From NCBI RefSeq assembly GCF_033473495.1, contig NC_088936.1, forward strand, positions 4,650,001 through 4,714,000: a stretch of DNA of 64,000 nucleotides, written 5' to 3'. This DNA comes from Cercospora beticola. Taxonomy: Eukaryota > Ascomycota > Dothideomycetes > Mycosphaerellales > Mycosphaerellaceae. Below the pieces are notes generated by a model, which ran no database searches, was not told the origin of the DNA, and saw nothing but the letters and a program-made list of their open reading frames with translations. Position numbers and translations under genes: made by a program. Below, piece after piece: positions 21,547 to 29,880 of the stretch. Positions within the stretch are counted from its first letter, which is position 1. Each line of letters begins with the position of its first letter.

Positions 21547-22731
21547 TGTTCCCCCTTCTGATTCAGCAGTTGCCGCTGACTCTTGCTCCTATCGTAGATT
21601 TTTACTCCGTCGCACGACAGTAGCTCTGACTGCGCACAGGTCGGTCCGCGAATCGTCGAGTATCGAGAGCCGTCCCGTCTGTGTGCTGCAACACCAAAAA
21701 ACGAGCTCTCGTGTTGTTTGTGGCTGGGACTCGGTGTGTTTTCCCTGCCCGTTCGGTCCAGGCAAAGTCGCCACGTGCAGACCCGATCAAGATGTTCGAT
21801 TCGGAAGCGCCCAGCTCAGTCGATTGCACAGGGCGAGGATTATCAGAGCTGCGATATGGTGATGGTTGTTGGGTTCTGAATGAGCAGTGGATAGCGCGCG
21901 GGCGTGGTTCGTCCGAGCGCGATTGGCGATTGGAAGAGGAGATGTTGAGCGCGGCGCGGGGCGATTCCGAGTGGATCTTCGGGGGTGTCGTGTCGTCGTG
22001 TCGTGTCGGACTTGCACACGACGTCGGCACACACGGGCAACTCGTGATGCAGCGGCGGTGATGGATGGGACACTCGTGGTCAATGTCACGGAGGCGGAGC
22101 GAGGAGCAGCAGCGGCGGCGGTGCGGTGAAAGTAATGTGGCAGCTTTGCAGGCTAATGCATCGCCCAACAGCCAAGCTCCACTCTCGACGAACCCATGCA
22201 CACGCCCGTCGACCTCACTTTGTGGAGGAGCTCAGCGCTTAAACAACCACACGCCCTCACTCTGCATGACCTCTCTGGGCCAACCACCGCTGCATGTCGA
22301 CGTTATTCGTCCAGTGCTGCAGCTGCATCGCGGCATGCGAACACTTGGCCTGCTGCAGCGTGAACCTGAACTATCGCGACCACCGGTTGTGCCTCACTCG
22401 CTGCCGAACAAGACGCCGACGTGGGGTCCGCCGCACGCCAACAGCCATCGTCGTGATCCACCGACCAAGTGCTATGGACAGGGGTGGCATCAAGTTACAG
22501 ATACAGTACTATACATTGCGAGATTGATCTGAAAGCCATGTCCCAAGAGCCGGGTTGTTGAGTGGCCCGTATCTTGTGGGAGCCGTCCTGTCAGACCGTC
22601 CGACTCAACTTGTGCGTCGACGGCGGCAGTGACCCAGTCATGCCTCTGGGCACGCAACAGATCTGTCGAAGACTGGCATGGCTCTTGACCTCGAGAGTGG
22701 AGATGATGTTGGCAGAGCATCCACGCCCGCC
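21547..22731. other. Upstream region of rac1 and 3' flank of AIM11
   Basis: 1.2 kb with overlapping open frames on both strands at 21.6-22.5 kb, all of random Arg/Ser/Pro-rich composition, which is what GC-rich non-coding DNA gives. Probably the promoter and long leader of rac1. No RNA gene identified. Confidence 0.45.
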
Positions 22732-23457
22732 TCATGACTTCTCGACTTCCTTCTTCAACATCTCAATCTTCTTCCGCAGCTCCGCCTGGTCTGCATTGCC
22801 CTTTGCCTCCTGCTTCTTCTTGTCCAATTCAGCCAGCTCAGCCATCTTCTCCACGATCGTAGTCCGCAAGTCCCCGACACCATCTTTCCTGCTCAAAATC
22901 TCCGCCATCCATTGCTCGATCTCTTTGTCCGCTTCTGTATCCCCAGCATACACGTCATAGCCTACTCCAGCTCGAACCCAGTCCCGCAAATCCTCCACGT
23001 CTCCGATGTTGTTCAACTTCATGAACATTCCCGTTCCAGCCATGAAGACGCTGAACACAGACAGCGTCGCGAGACCGAGTGCTTCGGCGGCATCGAGACC
23101 TCCTTCAGCTTTTGGCGGAGTGTTGGATGGTGAAAACGTGGGCACTTCGATTTTGCTGCCTCCTTTCGTCGTTGTCTGCTTGATCATTTGAGGGTAGGCG
23201 GCGAGATATTTCCTCCTCAGCGCCCGACGTGTCACAACCGCTGAGAGGAGGGTGAAGGCGAGGCCGCCGTATAGGAGCGCATTCTGCCGGCGAGCTCGTG
23301 TGGATGCATCGGCTCGTTCTGTGTATTTGGGTCCTAATGAGGACGAGTGAGATGCTGCACTCGGAGAATCAGGTGTTGCCGCTGCCACCACATCAGCCTG
23401 TTGCGGGCGTGACTGGCGAATGTCACCGGGCGCGAAGTATTTGTCCCACCACGACAT
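22732..23457 (-). CDS. aim11: Altered inheritance of mitochondria protein 11 (Aim11)
   Basis: 241 residues, single exon. The family signature is present: ARRQNALLYGGLAFTLLSAV followed by VTRRALRRKYLAAYP (first membrane segment, residues ~58-85) and a second hydrophobic segment around residues 125-150 (AEALGLATLSVFSVFMAGT). After it comes the conserved helical DVEDLRDWVRAGVGYDVYAG and the C-terminal coiled coil rich in Lys/Glu. Aim11 proteins are small two-pass membrane proteins linked to mitochondria; the molecular role is unknown. It is divergent from LIP5, with only ~200 bp between start codons, so the two mitochondrial genes probably share a bidirectional promoter. Confidence 0.88.
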   Translation of the reverse strand: MSWWDKYFAPGDIRQSRPQQADVVAAATPDSPSAASHSSSLGPKYTERADASTRARRQNALLYGGLAFTLLSAVVTRRALRRKYLAAYPQMIKQTTTKGGSKIEVPTFSPSNTPPKAEGGLDAAEALGLATLSVFSVFMAGTGMFMKLNNIGDVEDLRDWVRAGVGYDVYAGDTEADKEIEQWMAEILSRKDGVGDLRTTIVEKMAELAELDKKKQEAKGNADQAELRKKIEMLKKEVEKS

Positions 23458-23659
23458 CCATGCGGCCTTTTTCGATGAATGCTGACAGTTTAGGTCTGCG
23501 CCGCAGGTGACCGGCGAACAAAGTCGGAAACAATCGGCTTTCCGAAGCTCGTCGGACCCTGCGTCGGCGTCGGCGTCCGCAAGCCATGACCAAGAACAAT
23601 CACCTCAACCGCCACTGGACTTCTCTTCTGCTCATCAACACCACCCCTCACCCACGACA
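23458..23659. promoter_or_regulatory. Bidirectional promoter aim11 / lip5
   Basis: The 202 bp between the start codons of two divergent mitochondrial genes must hold both leaders and core promoters. The frame of LIP5 is open upstream to 23507, but without an ATG. Confidence 0.6.
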
Positions 23660-24874
23660 ATGGCTGCTCTGCGCCCCGCATCTCGCCGTCTGCTCTCACA
23701 GTCTCTACTCGTTCCGCAGAAGCGGTCCTTTGCGACTGCAGTTGCCGATCAGCCTCCGCCGACCACAACACCGCGCCCCGCGACATCTTTCACAGACCGC
23801 TTGAACAATGGCCCGTCCTTTGGCGACTTTGTCAGCACACCAAAAGAGACGGTTCTGACTTCAGAAGAGCTTTACGAGCTGCGCGAAGTAGAAATTGGCC
23901 CTGCCGGGCGGAAACGAAAACACACTCGACTTCCCGAATGGCTGAAAACGCCCGTGCCTTCGAATAACAACTACAAGAAGATCAAGTCAGATCTGAGGGG
24001 GCTGGGCTTACACACGGTGTGCGAGGAGGCACGATGTCCGAACATCAGCGATTGCTGGGGAGGGTCGAATAAATCTGCTGCCACTGCAACTATTATGCTG
24101 ATGGGCGATACGTGCACGAGAGGATGCAGATTCTGCTCCGTCAAGACGAGTAACAAACCTCCTCCTCTGGATCCTCACGAGCCTGAGAATACCGCTGAGG
24201 CGCTGAAGAGGTGGGGTCTGGGTTACGTGGTGCTAACATCTGTGGATCGGGATGACCTGGCGGACGGAGGTGCGAGGCATTTTGCTGAGACGATCATGAA
24301 GATCAAGCAAAAAGCGCCACACATGCTTGTTGAAGCGCTGACAGGTGACTATGCTGGAGACTTGGAGATGGTCAAACTGGTCGCTCAAAGTGGACTGGAC
24401 GTGTATGCGCATAACATGGAAACGACAGAGGAGCTGACGCCGATGGTTCGGGATCGGAGAGCCCAATTTAGACAATCGCTCGCTGTGCTGGAAGCCGCAA
24501 AAGCGGCGAAGCCCACTCTCATTACGAAGACGAGTATCATGTTGGGACTTGGCGAGACCGAGGAGCAGCTTTGGAATACGTTGAAAGAGCTGAGGAAAGT
24601 GAATGTGGATGTCGTAACCTTTGGGCAGTACATGCGGCCTACGAAGAGACACATGAAGGTCCATGAGTACATTACACCGGACGCTTTCGAGCTCTGGCGA
24701 CAGAGGGCCTTGGACTTGGGGTTCTTGTACTGCGCTTCTGGGCCATTGGTGCGGAGCTCCTACAAGGCAGGCGAGGCTTTCATTGAGAATGTGCTGAAGA
24801 AGAGGGCTAAACATGATACGCTGCTGAGTGCGGAGAGTGTCGGGAGATTTGCGGACATGAAGGTGGTGGAGTAA
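23660..24874 (+). CDS. lip5: Lipoyl synthase, mitochondrial
   Basis: Radical-SAM enzyme that inserts two sulfurs into protein-bound octanoyl groups to make lipoyl cofactor for pyruvate and 2-oxoglutarate dehydrogenases and the glycine cleavage system, in the mitochondrial matrix. 404 residues from ATG 23660. The N terminus is a basic, hydroxylated presequence ([20 protein letters not shown], then KRSFATAV). Auxiliary iron-sulfur cluster ligands are seen in [14 protein letters not shown], and the SAM-cluster motif is [12 protein letters not shown] (CX3CX2C). Downstream conserved parts include [46 protein letters not shown] and the [13 protein letters not shown] element; the terminal RSSYKAGE includes the conserved RSSY. 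No intron. Length and motifs are complete. Confidence 0.96.
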   Translation: MAALRPASRRLLSQSLLVPQKRSFATAVADQPPPTTTPRPATSFTDRLNNGPSFGDFVSTPKETVLTSEELYELREVEIGPAGRKRKHTRLPEWLKTPVPSNNNYKKIKSDLRGLGLHTVCEEARCPNISDCWGGSNKSAATATIMLMGDTCTRGCRFCSVKTSNKPPPLDPHEPENTAEALKRWGLGYVVLTSVDRDDLADGGARHFAETIMKIKQKAPHMLVEALTGDYAGDLEMVKLVAQSGLDVYAHNMETTEELTPMVRDRRAQFRQSLAVLEAAKAAKPTLITKTSIMLGLGETEEQLWNTLKELRKVNVDVVTFGQYMRPTKRHMKVHEYITPDAFELWRQRALDLGFLYCASGPLVRSSYKAGEAFIENVLKKRAKHDTLLSAESVGRFADMKVVE

Positions 24875-25703
24875 TGAGGTGTAGGGGTGGCGTTTGGAAG
24901 GAGTTTTGGCAGCATCAGGCGTGCATTGCGAGGCCTAGGTGCACCAAGCACTAAATTGACAGCTATTGAATTGGGAGCCAAGGATGAGACGCACACTTTG
25001 CTGCAACCAGTGCCAATCTGATCAGATTAGTACATCCAATTTAGTCAAAACTTGGATGCTGTTTTGCCGTTGTGGAGTAGAAGGAATGGGCACTCATAGT
25101 ACTGTACCTTTTCTAGACTCCATCGAGTCGTTACCACACTCGGCAGACGGTACAGCGACGGTATCCTAATGTTGGCGGAACGAGATATGGAGCCATCACC
25201 GCGACGACAGCAGCAATTGGCCTGATCAACACAGCAACTTGGGACGACCCTATTTCGGTCTAATATCAGAGACAATGTAGCATAAACAGGCTCCGCGGAG
25301 GGACAAGAAGACGCGACAATGTACGGGCTACTCACACAAGCACGTCTGGAGTCGCTAAGTTCAACACACGTGAAAATTGCCGTATTTGGCGACGACAGAC
25401 TACCGACTACGAGCTGGTAGCTTCTGCTCCCTGATGGGAGTGCGGGGCGACGAGGACTAGGCCCTGCGCATATCAACTCATCTTCACATTCAAAGACGAG
25501 GCCCGCTCTTCACCTGAATGTTTTGGGTCTCCACTTGCGTGCATTAGCGTGGGTCCGTGCATCATGGGCGGCACAAAAGGGCACCTCTGTTTGCCTTCCA
25601 AACCTTTCCACTCTCCTACCAACAACAACATCAGCAACTCGAACAAGGTAGCGCGCCGCGCCACAGTACGTCTCAAAGCCATGCGAATGCTGACAACACT
25701 TAG
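24875..25703. other. Left margin of the accessory island
   Basis: Non-coding. The first copies of the island's dispersed GAC-AGG-CCT motif appear near its right end (around 25457 and 25497), and GGGTCCGTGC at 25551-25560 matches a word upstream of other island genes. A leader intron ending TTAG immediately before the ATG at 25704 is likely (donor at 25647 or 25666). Confidence 0.5.
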
Positions 25704-26615
25704 ATGAGCGGTCGTAACTCCAGCCAGCCCGTTCCCCCAGACGCGGCATCCCCCAATGGAGTCGCCATGAACGGCCGCGACAGCAACGACGATAGCGGTC
25801 TTCAGACCAACAACAATCCGCACTCTCTTTCTGAGGTGGAGGTCAATCTTGCGCACAGCCTTGCCCAAGAACTAAATCCCAATCTCCCGCTTGCCACCAC
25901 TCCACCATACGACCCTAACCAGGGCTTTGTCTCGGACCATTACATGCCAGGCACTCAGCAGAGCACCAGCACTCAGTTCTACACTGAGAACCGTCCCGAG
26001 CCACCGCATGACCAGGTGCGGGGCTTCGTACAGGGGCAATACGGGCAGGAGGGAAGTCACAACTTCGACGGCGAGCACCAGTCGAAGCATCAGGACGAGG
26101 GCTACACCGGACCTAACAACTCGTCTGGCTTCCAGCAGGCCCTCGGCCACTTGGGCGTGTACGGCGCAGCTTCTTTGCGCGACTACTCGAACGGAGCCGG
26201 CACGACAAGCACTGACGCGATGGACGCTGGAAACGGAGGCTTCGAAGAACCCGATGAATTCCAAATTGTAAGACCAGACATACGGCCTGGTCCAATACCT
26301 GACATACTGACTGAGCTACAGGCCCCGGTGGATGAGGGTGACGATACGAGACGTCAAGAGGCAGAAGCCCGCGAATCCCTGGTTCATTTCGCCAATCTTC
26401 AGACGGAGACCGCACGTCTCAAGAACGAGACCCAGGGGCTACAGGCCGAGCGCCATGCCCTGCGCGTCCAGGCGACGTGCATCAAGAATCTGGCAATGCT
26501 GCAGAAGACCCTGGGTGATGATGTCAAGGGCAGCATGAGTGGCTTGCGCAAGGCGCTGGCGGGCATTCACGAGGTCAAAGACATGCTCACCAAGGTGGGT
26601 GCAAGAGAGCTCTAA
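25704..26615 (+). CDS. Island gene A: hypothetical protein with C-terminal coiled coil
   Basis: Start at ATG 25704, directly after a probable leader-intron acceptor (ACACTTAG). Unspliced it is 303 residues. A 54-bp segment, 26268-26321, has donor GTAAGA, branch CTGAC and acceptor CTACAG; its removal keeps the frame and joins FQI to APVDEGDD, so the mature protein is probably 285 residues. The N-terminal two thirds are Gln/Asn/Gly/Ser-rich and disordered. The last ~90 residues form a coiled coil (LQTETARLKNETQGLQAERH) followed by a helical SMSGLRKALAGIHEVKDMLT. No family recognised. The intron itself carries a copy of the island motif (ACGGCCTGGTCC). The gene sits alone at the left end of the island with GGTCCGTGC ~145 bp upstream. 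Confidence 0.65.
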   Translation: MSGRNSSQPVPPDAASPNGVAMNGRDSNDDSGLQTNNNPHSLSEVEVNLAHSLAQELNPNLPLATTPPYDPNQGFVSDHYMPGTQQSTSTQFYTENRPEPPHDQVRGFVQGQYGQEGSHNFDGEHQSKHQDEGYTGPNNSSGFQQALGHLGVYGAASLRDYSNGAGTTSTDAMDAGNGGFEEPDEFQIVRPDIRPGPIPDILTELQAPVDEGDDTRRQEAEARESLVHFANLQTETARLKNETQGLQAERHALRVQATCIKNLAMLQKTLGDDVKGSMSGLRKALAGIHEVKDMLTKVGAREL

Positions 26616-26729
26616 GCAACCACGGCTCATGCCGAGAACGTTACGAGCCAATGAGGCCCCATGCCTACAGTTTGTCTACAGATGCGCTGATGCGCAGGAC
26701 AGGTACATGATCGCGCCTATGAAATTGAA

Positions 26730-27377
26730 ATGAAGCGTCATACAGAATCCCGTCATACTAGTTCGTTACCCCGGTGTCTGACTACCTTCACCTCACTGAT
26801 ACCATGCTTAGGCCCTAGTGTCCCTCTGAAATATGGCCTTCGACGAGGCAAGCCACGAGTAATGTACAACGTCGAAGAGCTTGCCAGTGAGTCGAGTGAC
26901 ATAAGCGATTCCAACGGAGACCATGATGAAGGCTTCGACTCGAGCGGAGATGAGGCACGAGGGCGCCTCGATTATGAGCAGCCGCGTGTCACTGACGACG
27001 AGTCTGGGCACATGGACATGGGTCTGGTGGTGGTGAAGAAAGACAAGACCTCGCATGAAGCCAGTACCGATGAGTCGGCAGAGAGCAGCCTCGATGACGA
27101 AGTACAAGACTTGATCGACGAGAAGGAAGAGTTGCGACGGATCAAGAAGCTTCGCCGTTGCTCTACTGATGCCTATGCCAAAGGGAAGAATGCTGATCGA
27201 AGAGTCAGCCGGGAGTACCTCGTGCACTACAAGGACGACGAGGACTTTGTCGTTCCTGACGACATGGTAGACTACAGGACGAGTAGCTCGTCTTCGGAGG
27301 ATGCTGAAGCCAGCGAAGATGTTGACGATGACGAGGAAGGTGGCATGGGTGACTACGATGTCATGGATGAGGAGTAA
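26730..27377 (+). CDS. Island gene B: acidic hypothetical protein
   Basis: Open frame of 215 codons from ATG 26730; an alternative start is ATG 26862, inside GKPRVMYNVEEL. A probable acceptor (CCATGCTTAG at about 26811) and an upstream donor-like GTACAT near 26703 suggest that the first ~27 codons are intronic and that the real N terminus lies elsewhere, perhaps in an exon I cannot place. The secure part is very acidic (SSDISDSNGDHDEGFDSSGD, LDDEVQDLIDEKEELRR) with one basic patch (RRIKKLRRC) and the sequence VSREYLVHYKDDEDFVVPDD. It ends in a DDDEEGG-type tail. Composition recalls nuclear or chromatin-associated acidic proteins, but no domain is recognised. Confidence 0.5.
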   Translation: MKRHTESRHTSSLPRCLTTFTSLIPCLGPSVPLKYGLRRGKPRVMYNVEELASESSDISDSNGDHDEGFDSSGDEARGRLDYEQPRVTDDESGHMDMGLVVVKKDKTSHEASTDESAESSLDDEVQDLIDEKEELRRIKKLRRCSTDAYAKGKNADRRVSREYLVHYKDDEDFVVPDDMVDYRTSSSSSEDAEASEDVDDDEEGGMGDYDVMDEE

Positions 27378-27665
27378 AGTCACGAAGACAAGGGCCTGGT
27401 GTGCATGCGCATGGGCAGGACGGAAATTGACATCGTCTTGAGAACGCCACGGCTCGAGGGCCAGAGATCAGGGCCTGTGCATATGGTCAGTGCCAGATGG
27501 TCGAAGAAACAGCTGGGCCCCACTTGAGTGAATCCACACCAAATAAGGTTTAGCGGGCCGTGCGTATTGCCCCACAAACAAGAACAAACATTTCTCCAGC
27601 GTCAAACCACTTTCATTCCTTTCCATTGCATCTACCAACACAACACACAACACACCGCAAGCACT
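27378..27665. promoter_or_regulatory. Promoter of island gene C with shared words
   Basis: Contains GGGCCGTGCG at 27555-27564 directly followed by TTGCCCCACA at 27567-27576. Both words resemble elements upstream of other island genes (GGTCCGTGC; GCCGCCCCACA). A CA-rich leader follows (ACACAACACACAACACACC). Confidence 0.45.
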
Positions 27666-29273
27666 ATGGCGGCGAACTGGGATCCGAAGGAGCTTGTGCG
27701 CACAGACAACCCACCAAATGTGCCCGCAAATGAAGAACAAGCTTTTGTAGCCCGGCTGATGACTGGTGACTTGAGCGCCTACGAAGAGCTAATGGAAGAC
27801 CTCCACGATGACGAGGCCATGGTCACTATCAGGAGTAACGGCAAGGAACGACACCGAGTCTGGGTCGGAACCATGCCAGTCGAGGACGTAGACAATGACG
27901 GCAACATCATCAAGTATACTGACAAGATGTATTTGGACTATGGAGGAGCTGGTGGTACGGATACTGGCGCCGACTGGCAGGCCAAAATATGGTACGGCAC
28001 ACGCAAGATCAAGCACTCGAAAGCAAGCTCGAGCGCTCAGATCGACCTGGGCATGCCTCTGAAGTGGCACGACGACAGGCTGTCAGGTGTTCACTTTGAC
28101 AAGCAGCTCCTAGCCCTAGGTATCACTGACAAACCACAGCGGGAGAAGATATGGAAGAGGGTCCTGCTTCGTACGTGGCGAGCGTATCATCCGCATGTGA
28201 AGATGGTGAAGAAGCCCAAGAAAAAGGACCAAGGCCTGGTCTCCAAACACACGACGACGATAACCGGCAAACAGTCTCGCAATGATGACCAGGCCCCAGG
28301 TCAGCCGGACGATGACCAGACAGTCGAGGACACCATCTGCTCCGAGTGGGGCGTCGACTCCGTCGAAGCGTTGTGGGAGCTGTTCAACCATCAGCCTCAG
28401 GCATTCGTGAATTTCATCGACAAGGACGAGGGCCTGGCCAACGCTGTGGCACAGGGCGCCGTCGACAGTCTCAGCGGGGGCGACTTTGCGCCTATGACCC
28501 AAAAGGCCCTGGTCAAAGCTGCCATCGCGACAATTGAGCAGAACTTGGCCCAGGTCTCGCTGTCTGCGACCTACAGCGAGTGGCTGAATCGTGCGAGCAC
28601 TGGAGCGAAGGGACGAGTCACGAGTGGTACGAAGCCCTCGTTGCAAGAGCGAGCCCTGATGAAACAAGAGCAGTCCAAGGACGAAGAGAAGCGCCTGCGT
28701 CGGGAGGAGAAGCAGCAGAAGAAGCTTCGCAAGGAGGAGAAGAAGCTTCGTAAGGAGGAGAAGAAGCGCCGCAAGGAGGGAAAGCAGCGCCGCAAGGAGG
28801 AGAAGCAGCGCCGCAAGGAGGAAGAGCAGGCAAGCACGGACAATGAGTCGCAGCCCAGTGACGACCGTGACGAGGCATTGGAGGACAAAGACGAGCGACT
28901 TTCGCGCTCACAGAGGAAGCACGCACGCCACCAGGCCTCGTCTTCCGACCAGGACGGGGCTCCCCGCCGCAAGAAGGGAAAGTCTTCGCGTAGTAAATCT
29001 CGGGCAGCCGACGACGAGGATGAGGCCGAGGCTGAGGTGTCTACACAGAAGAAGCTCACCAATCGCAAGCATCACCGCCAGACTCCGCCGAAGGAACCAG
29101 CATACGAAGACGAGGACGAGGATGAGGATGAGGACGAGGATGAGGATGAGGACGAGGACGAAGATCAGGGCCAAGTGTCTTCGTACGAGGAGAGTCGCAC
29201 GACTGAGCAGACGACCACGGCTTTTGAGGAGGACCTTGAGGACCTGGACGACTTTGTGGTAGCTGCTGCATGA
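27666..29273 (+). CDS. Island gene C: hypothetical protein with charged repeats
   Basis: 535 residues from ATG 27666, which lies after a CA-rich leader and starts MAANWDPKELVR. The N-terminal ~330 residues look globular: a region with VTIRSNGKERHRVWVGTMPV, YLDYGGAGGTDTGADWQAKIWYG and KRVLLRTWRAYHPHV, then a helical part (SVEALWELFNHQPQAFVNFI). The C-terminal third is extreme low complexity. First come tandem pentad-like blocks of Lys/Arg/Glu (RREEK, RKEEKK) at about residues 340-385, then a run of Asp-Glu dipeptides near residue 485, then an acidic tail. Several copies of the island word encode DQGLV, DEGLA and QKALV here. No family recognised; nuclear location is inferred from the charge pattern. 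Confidence 0.65.
   Translation: MAANWDPKELVRTDNPPNVPANEEQAFVARLMTGDLSAYEELMEDLHDDEAMVTIRSNGKERHRVWVGTMPVEDVDNDGNIIKYTDKMYLDYGGAGGTDTGADWQAKIWYGTRKIKHSKASSSAQIDLGMPLKWHDDRLSGVHFDKQLLALGITDKPQREKIWKRVLLRTWRAYHPHVKMVKKPKKKDQGLVSKHTTTITGKQSRNDDQAPGQPDDDQTVEDTICSEWGVDSVEALWELFNHQPQAFVNFIDKDEGLANAVAQGAVDSLSGGDFAPMTQKALVKAAIATIEQNLAQVSLSATYSEWLNRASTGAKGRVTSGTKPSLQERALMKQEQSKDEEKRLRREEKQQKKLRKEEKKLRKEEKKRRKEGKQRRKEEKQRRKEEEQASTDNESQPSDDRDEALEDKDERLSRSQRKHARHQASSSDQDGAPRRKKGKSSRSKSRAADDEDEAEAEVSTQKKLTNRKHHRQTPPKEPAYEDEDEDEDEDEDEDEDEDEDQGQVSSYEESRTTEQTTTAFEEDLEDLDDFVVAAA
28685..28830 (+). repeat. 15-bp tandem repeats encoding R/K-R/K-E-E-K
   Basis: A GA-rich unit (AAGGAGGAGAAGAAG with CGCCGC variants) recurs about eight times in frame, producing a highly charged helix in island gene C. 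A separate GAGGATGAGGACGAG simple repeat at 29108-29163 gives a polyacidic run in the same protein. Confidence 0.8.
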
Positions 29274-29880
29274 GTCGCGGCACAAGGGCTTTGTACCCAC
29301 TAGGCATGAGGGGTGATGGATGAGCAACAACATGAGAGATGAGAGACATGAAACGAGGGACGAGGCCTTGTAGCTAGCCTCTTGGGTTATCTAGCGTGGG
29401 CGCTGGACTTGACTCGATCATTGCATTGAGGTTTTGCTTGATGTTCTCGACCGAGAGTCGCGATGAAGCTTGGTTTGTGGGTCATAGACGAGGCTTGATA
29501 CGGCCTCCAGGCACCTGGTGCTTGGTCTATTCTGCCAACAGCGCCATAGTTGACCATAGCCAAACCCGGAAACGTTGCATTACGTAGGTCTTGTCTTCCC
29601 ATGCATCGTGCAAGGCCCTGGACCTAGGCCTGGTCCCCGTCTTCCAGCCAGCACTGAGCTTCGCATCTGAGTCTGGCCATCAGTGACTCGTGGAGTGATG
29701 CGTCCATATTTTGACACACGCACAGGACCCAGTCTTCGCAGTTCGCTCGATTGTGCCCGGTCTGTGGGGCTCGATAAGTGGGTCGTGACTTCCCTCTTGC
29801 TGTTACTTACGTACAGAGACTTTGCTGGCTCTGACGCGACTTGTCTGGCCTTCGCAACTACATCAACCACGTCGCCCGCG
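29274..29880. other. Intergenic with motif copies
   Basis: Contains several island-motif variants (for example CGAGGCCTTG near 29360, GACGAGGCTTG near 29486, GACCTAGGCCTGGTCC at 29621-29636). An upstream ATG at 29698 is in frame with gene D and would add 61 residues, but its sequence is not conserved-looking. Confidence 0.5.

Noticed and set aside
21602..22201. 199-codon minus-strand open frame
   Set aside because: Arg/Ser/Pro-rich random composition, overlapped by equally long frames on both strands; typical of GC-rich non-coding DNA.
25045..25476. 143-codon minus-strand open frame beside lip5
   Set aside because: No coding features; Ser/Cys-rich random composition and no splice or start support.
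28571..29349. Long minus-strand and alternative plus-strand frames in gene C
   Set aside because: They arise from the simple GAG/AAG repeats of gene C and have Ser/Leu- or Arg-only composition.
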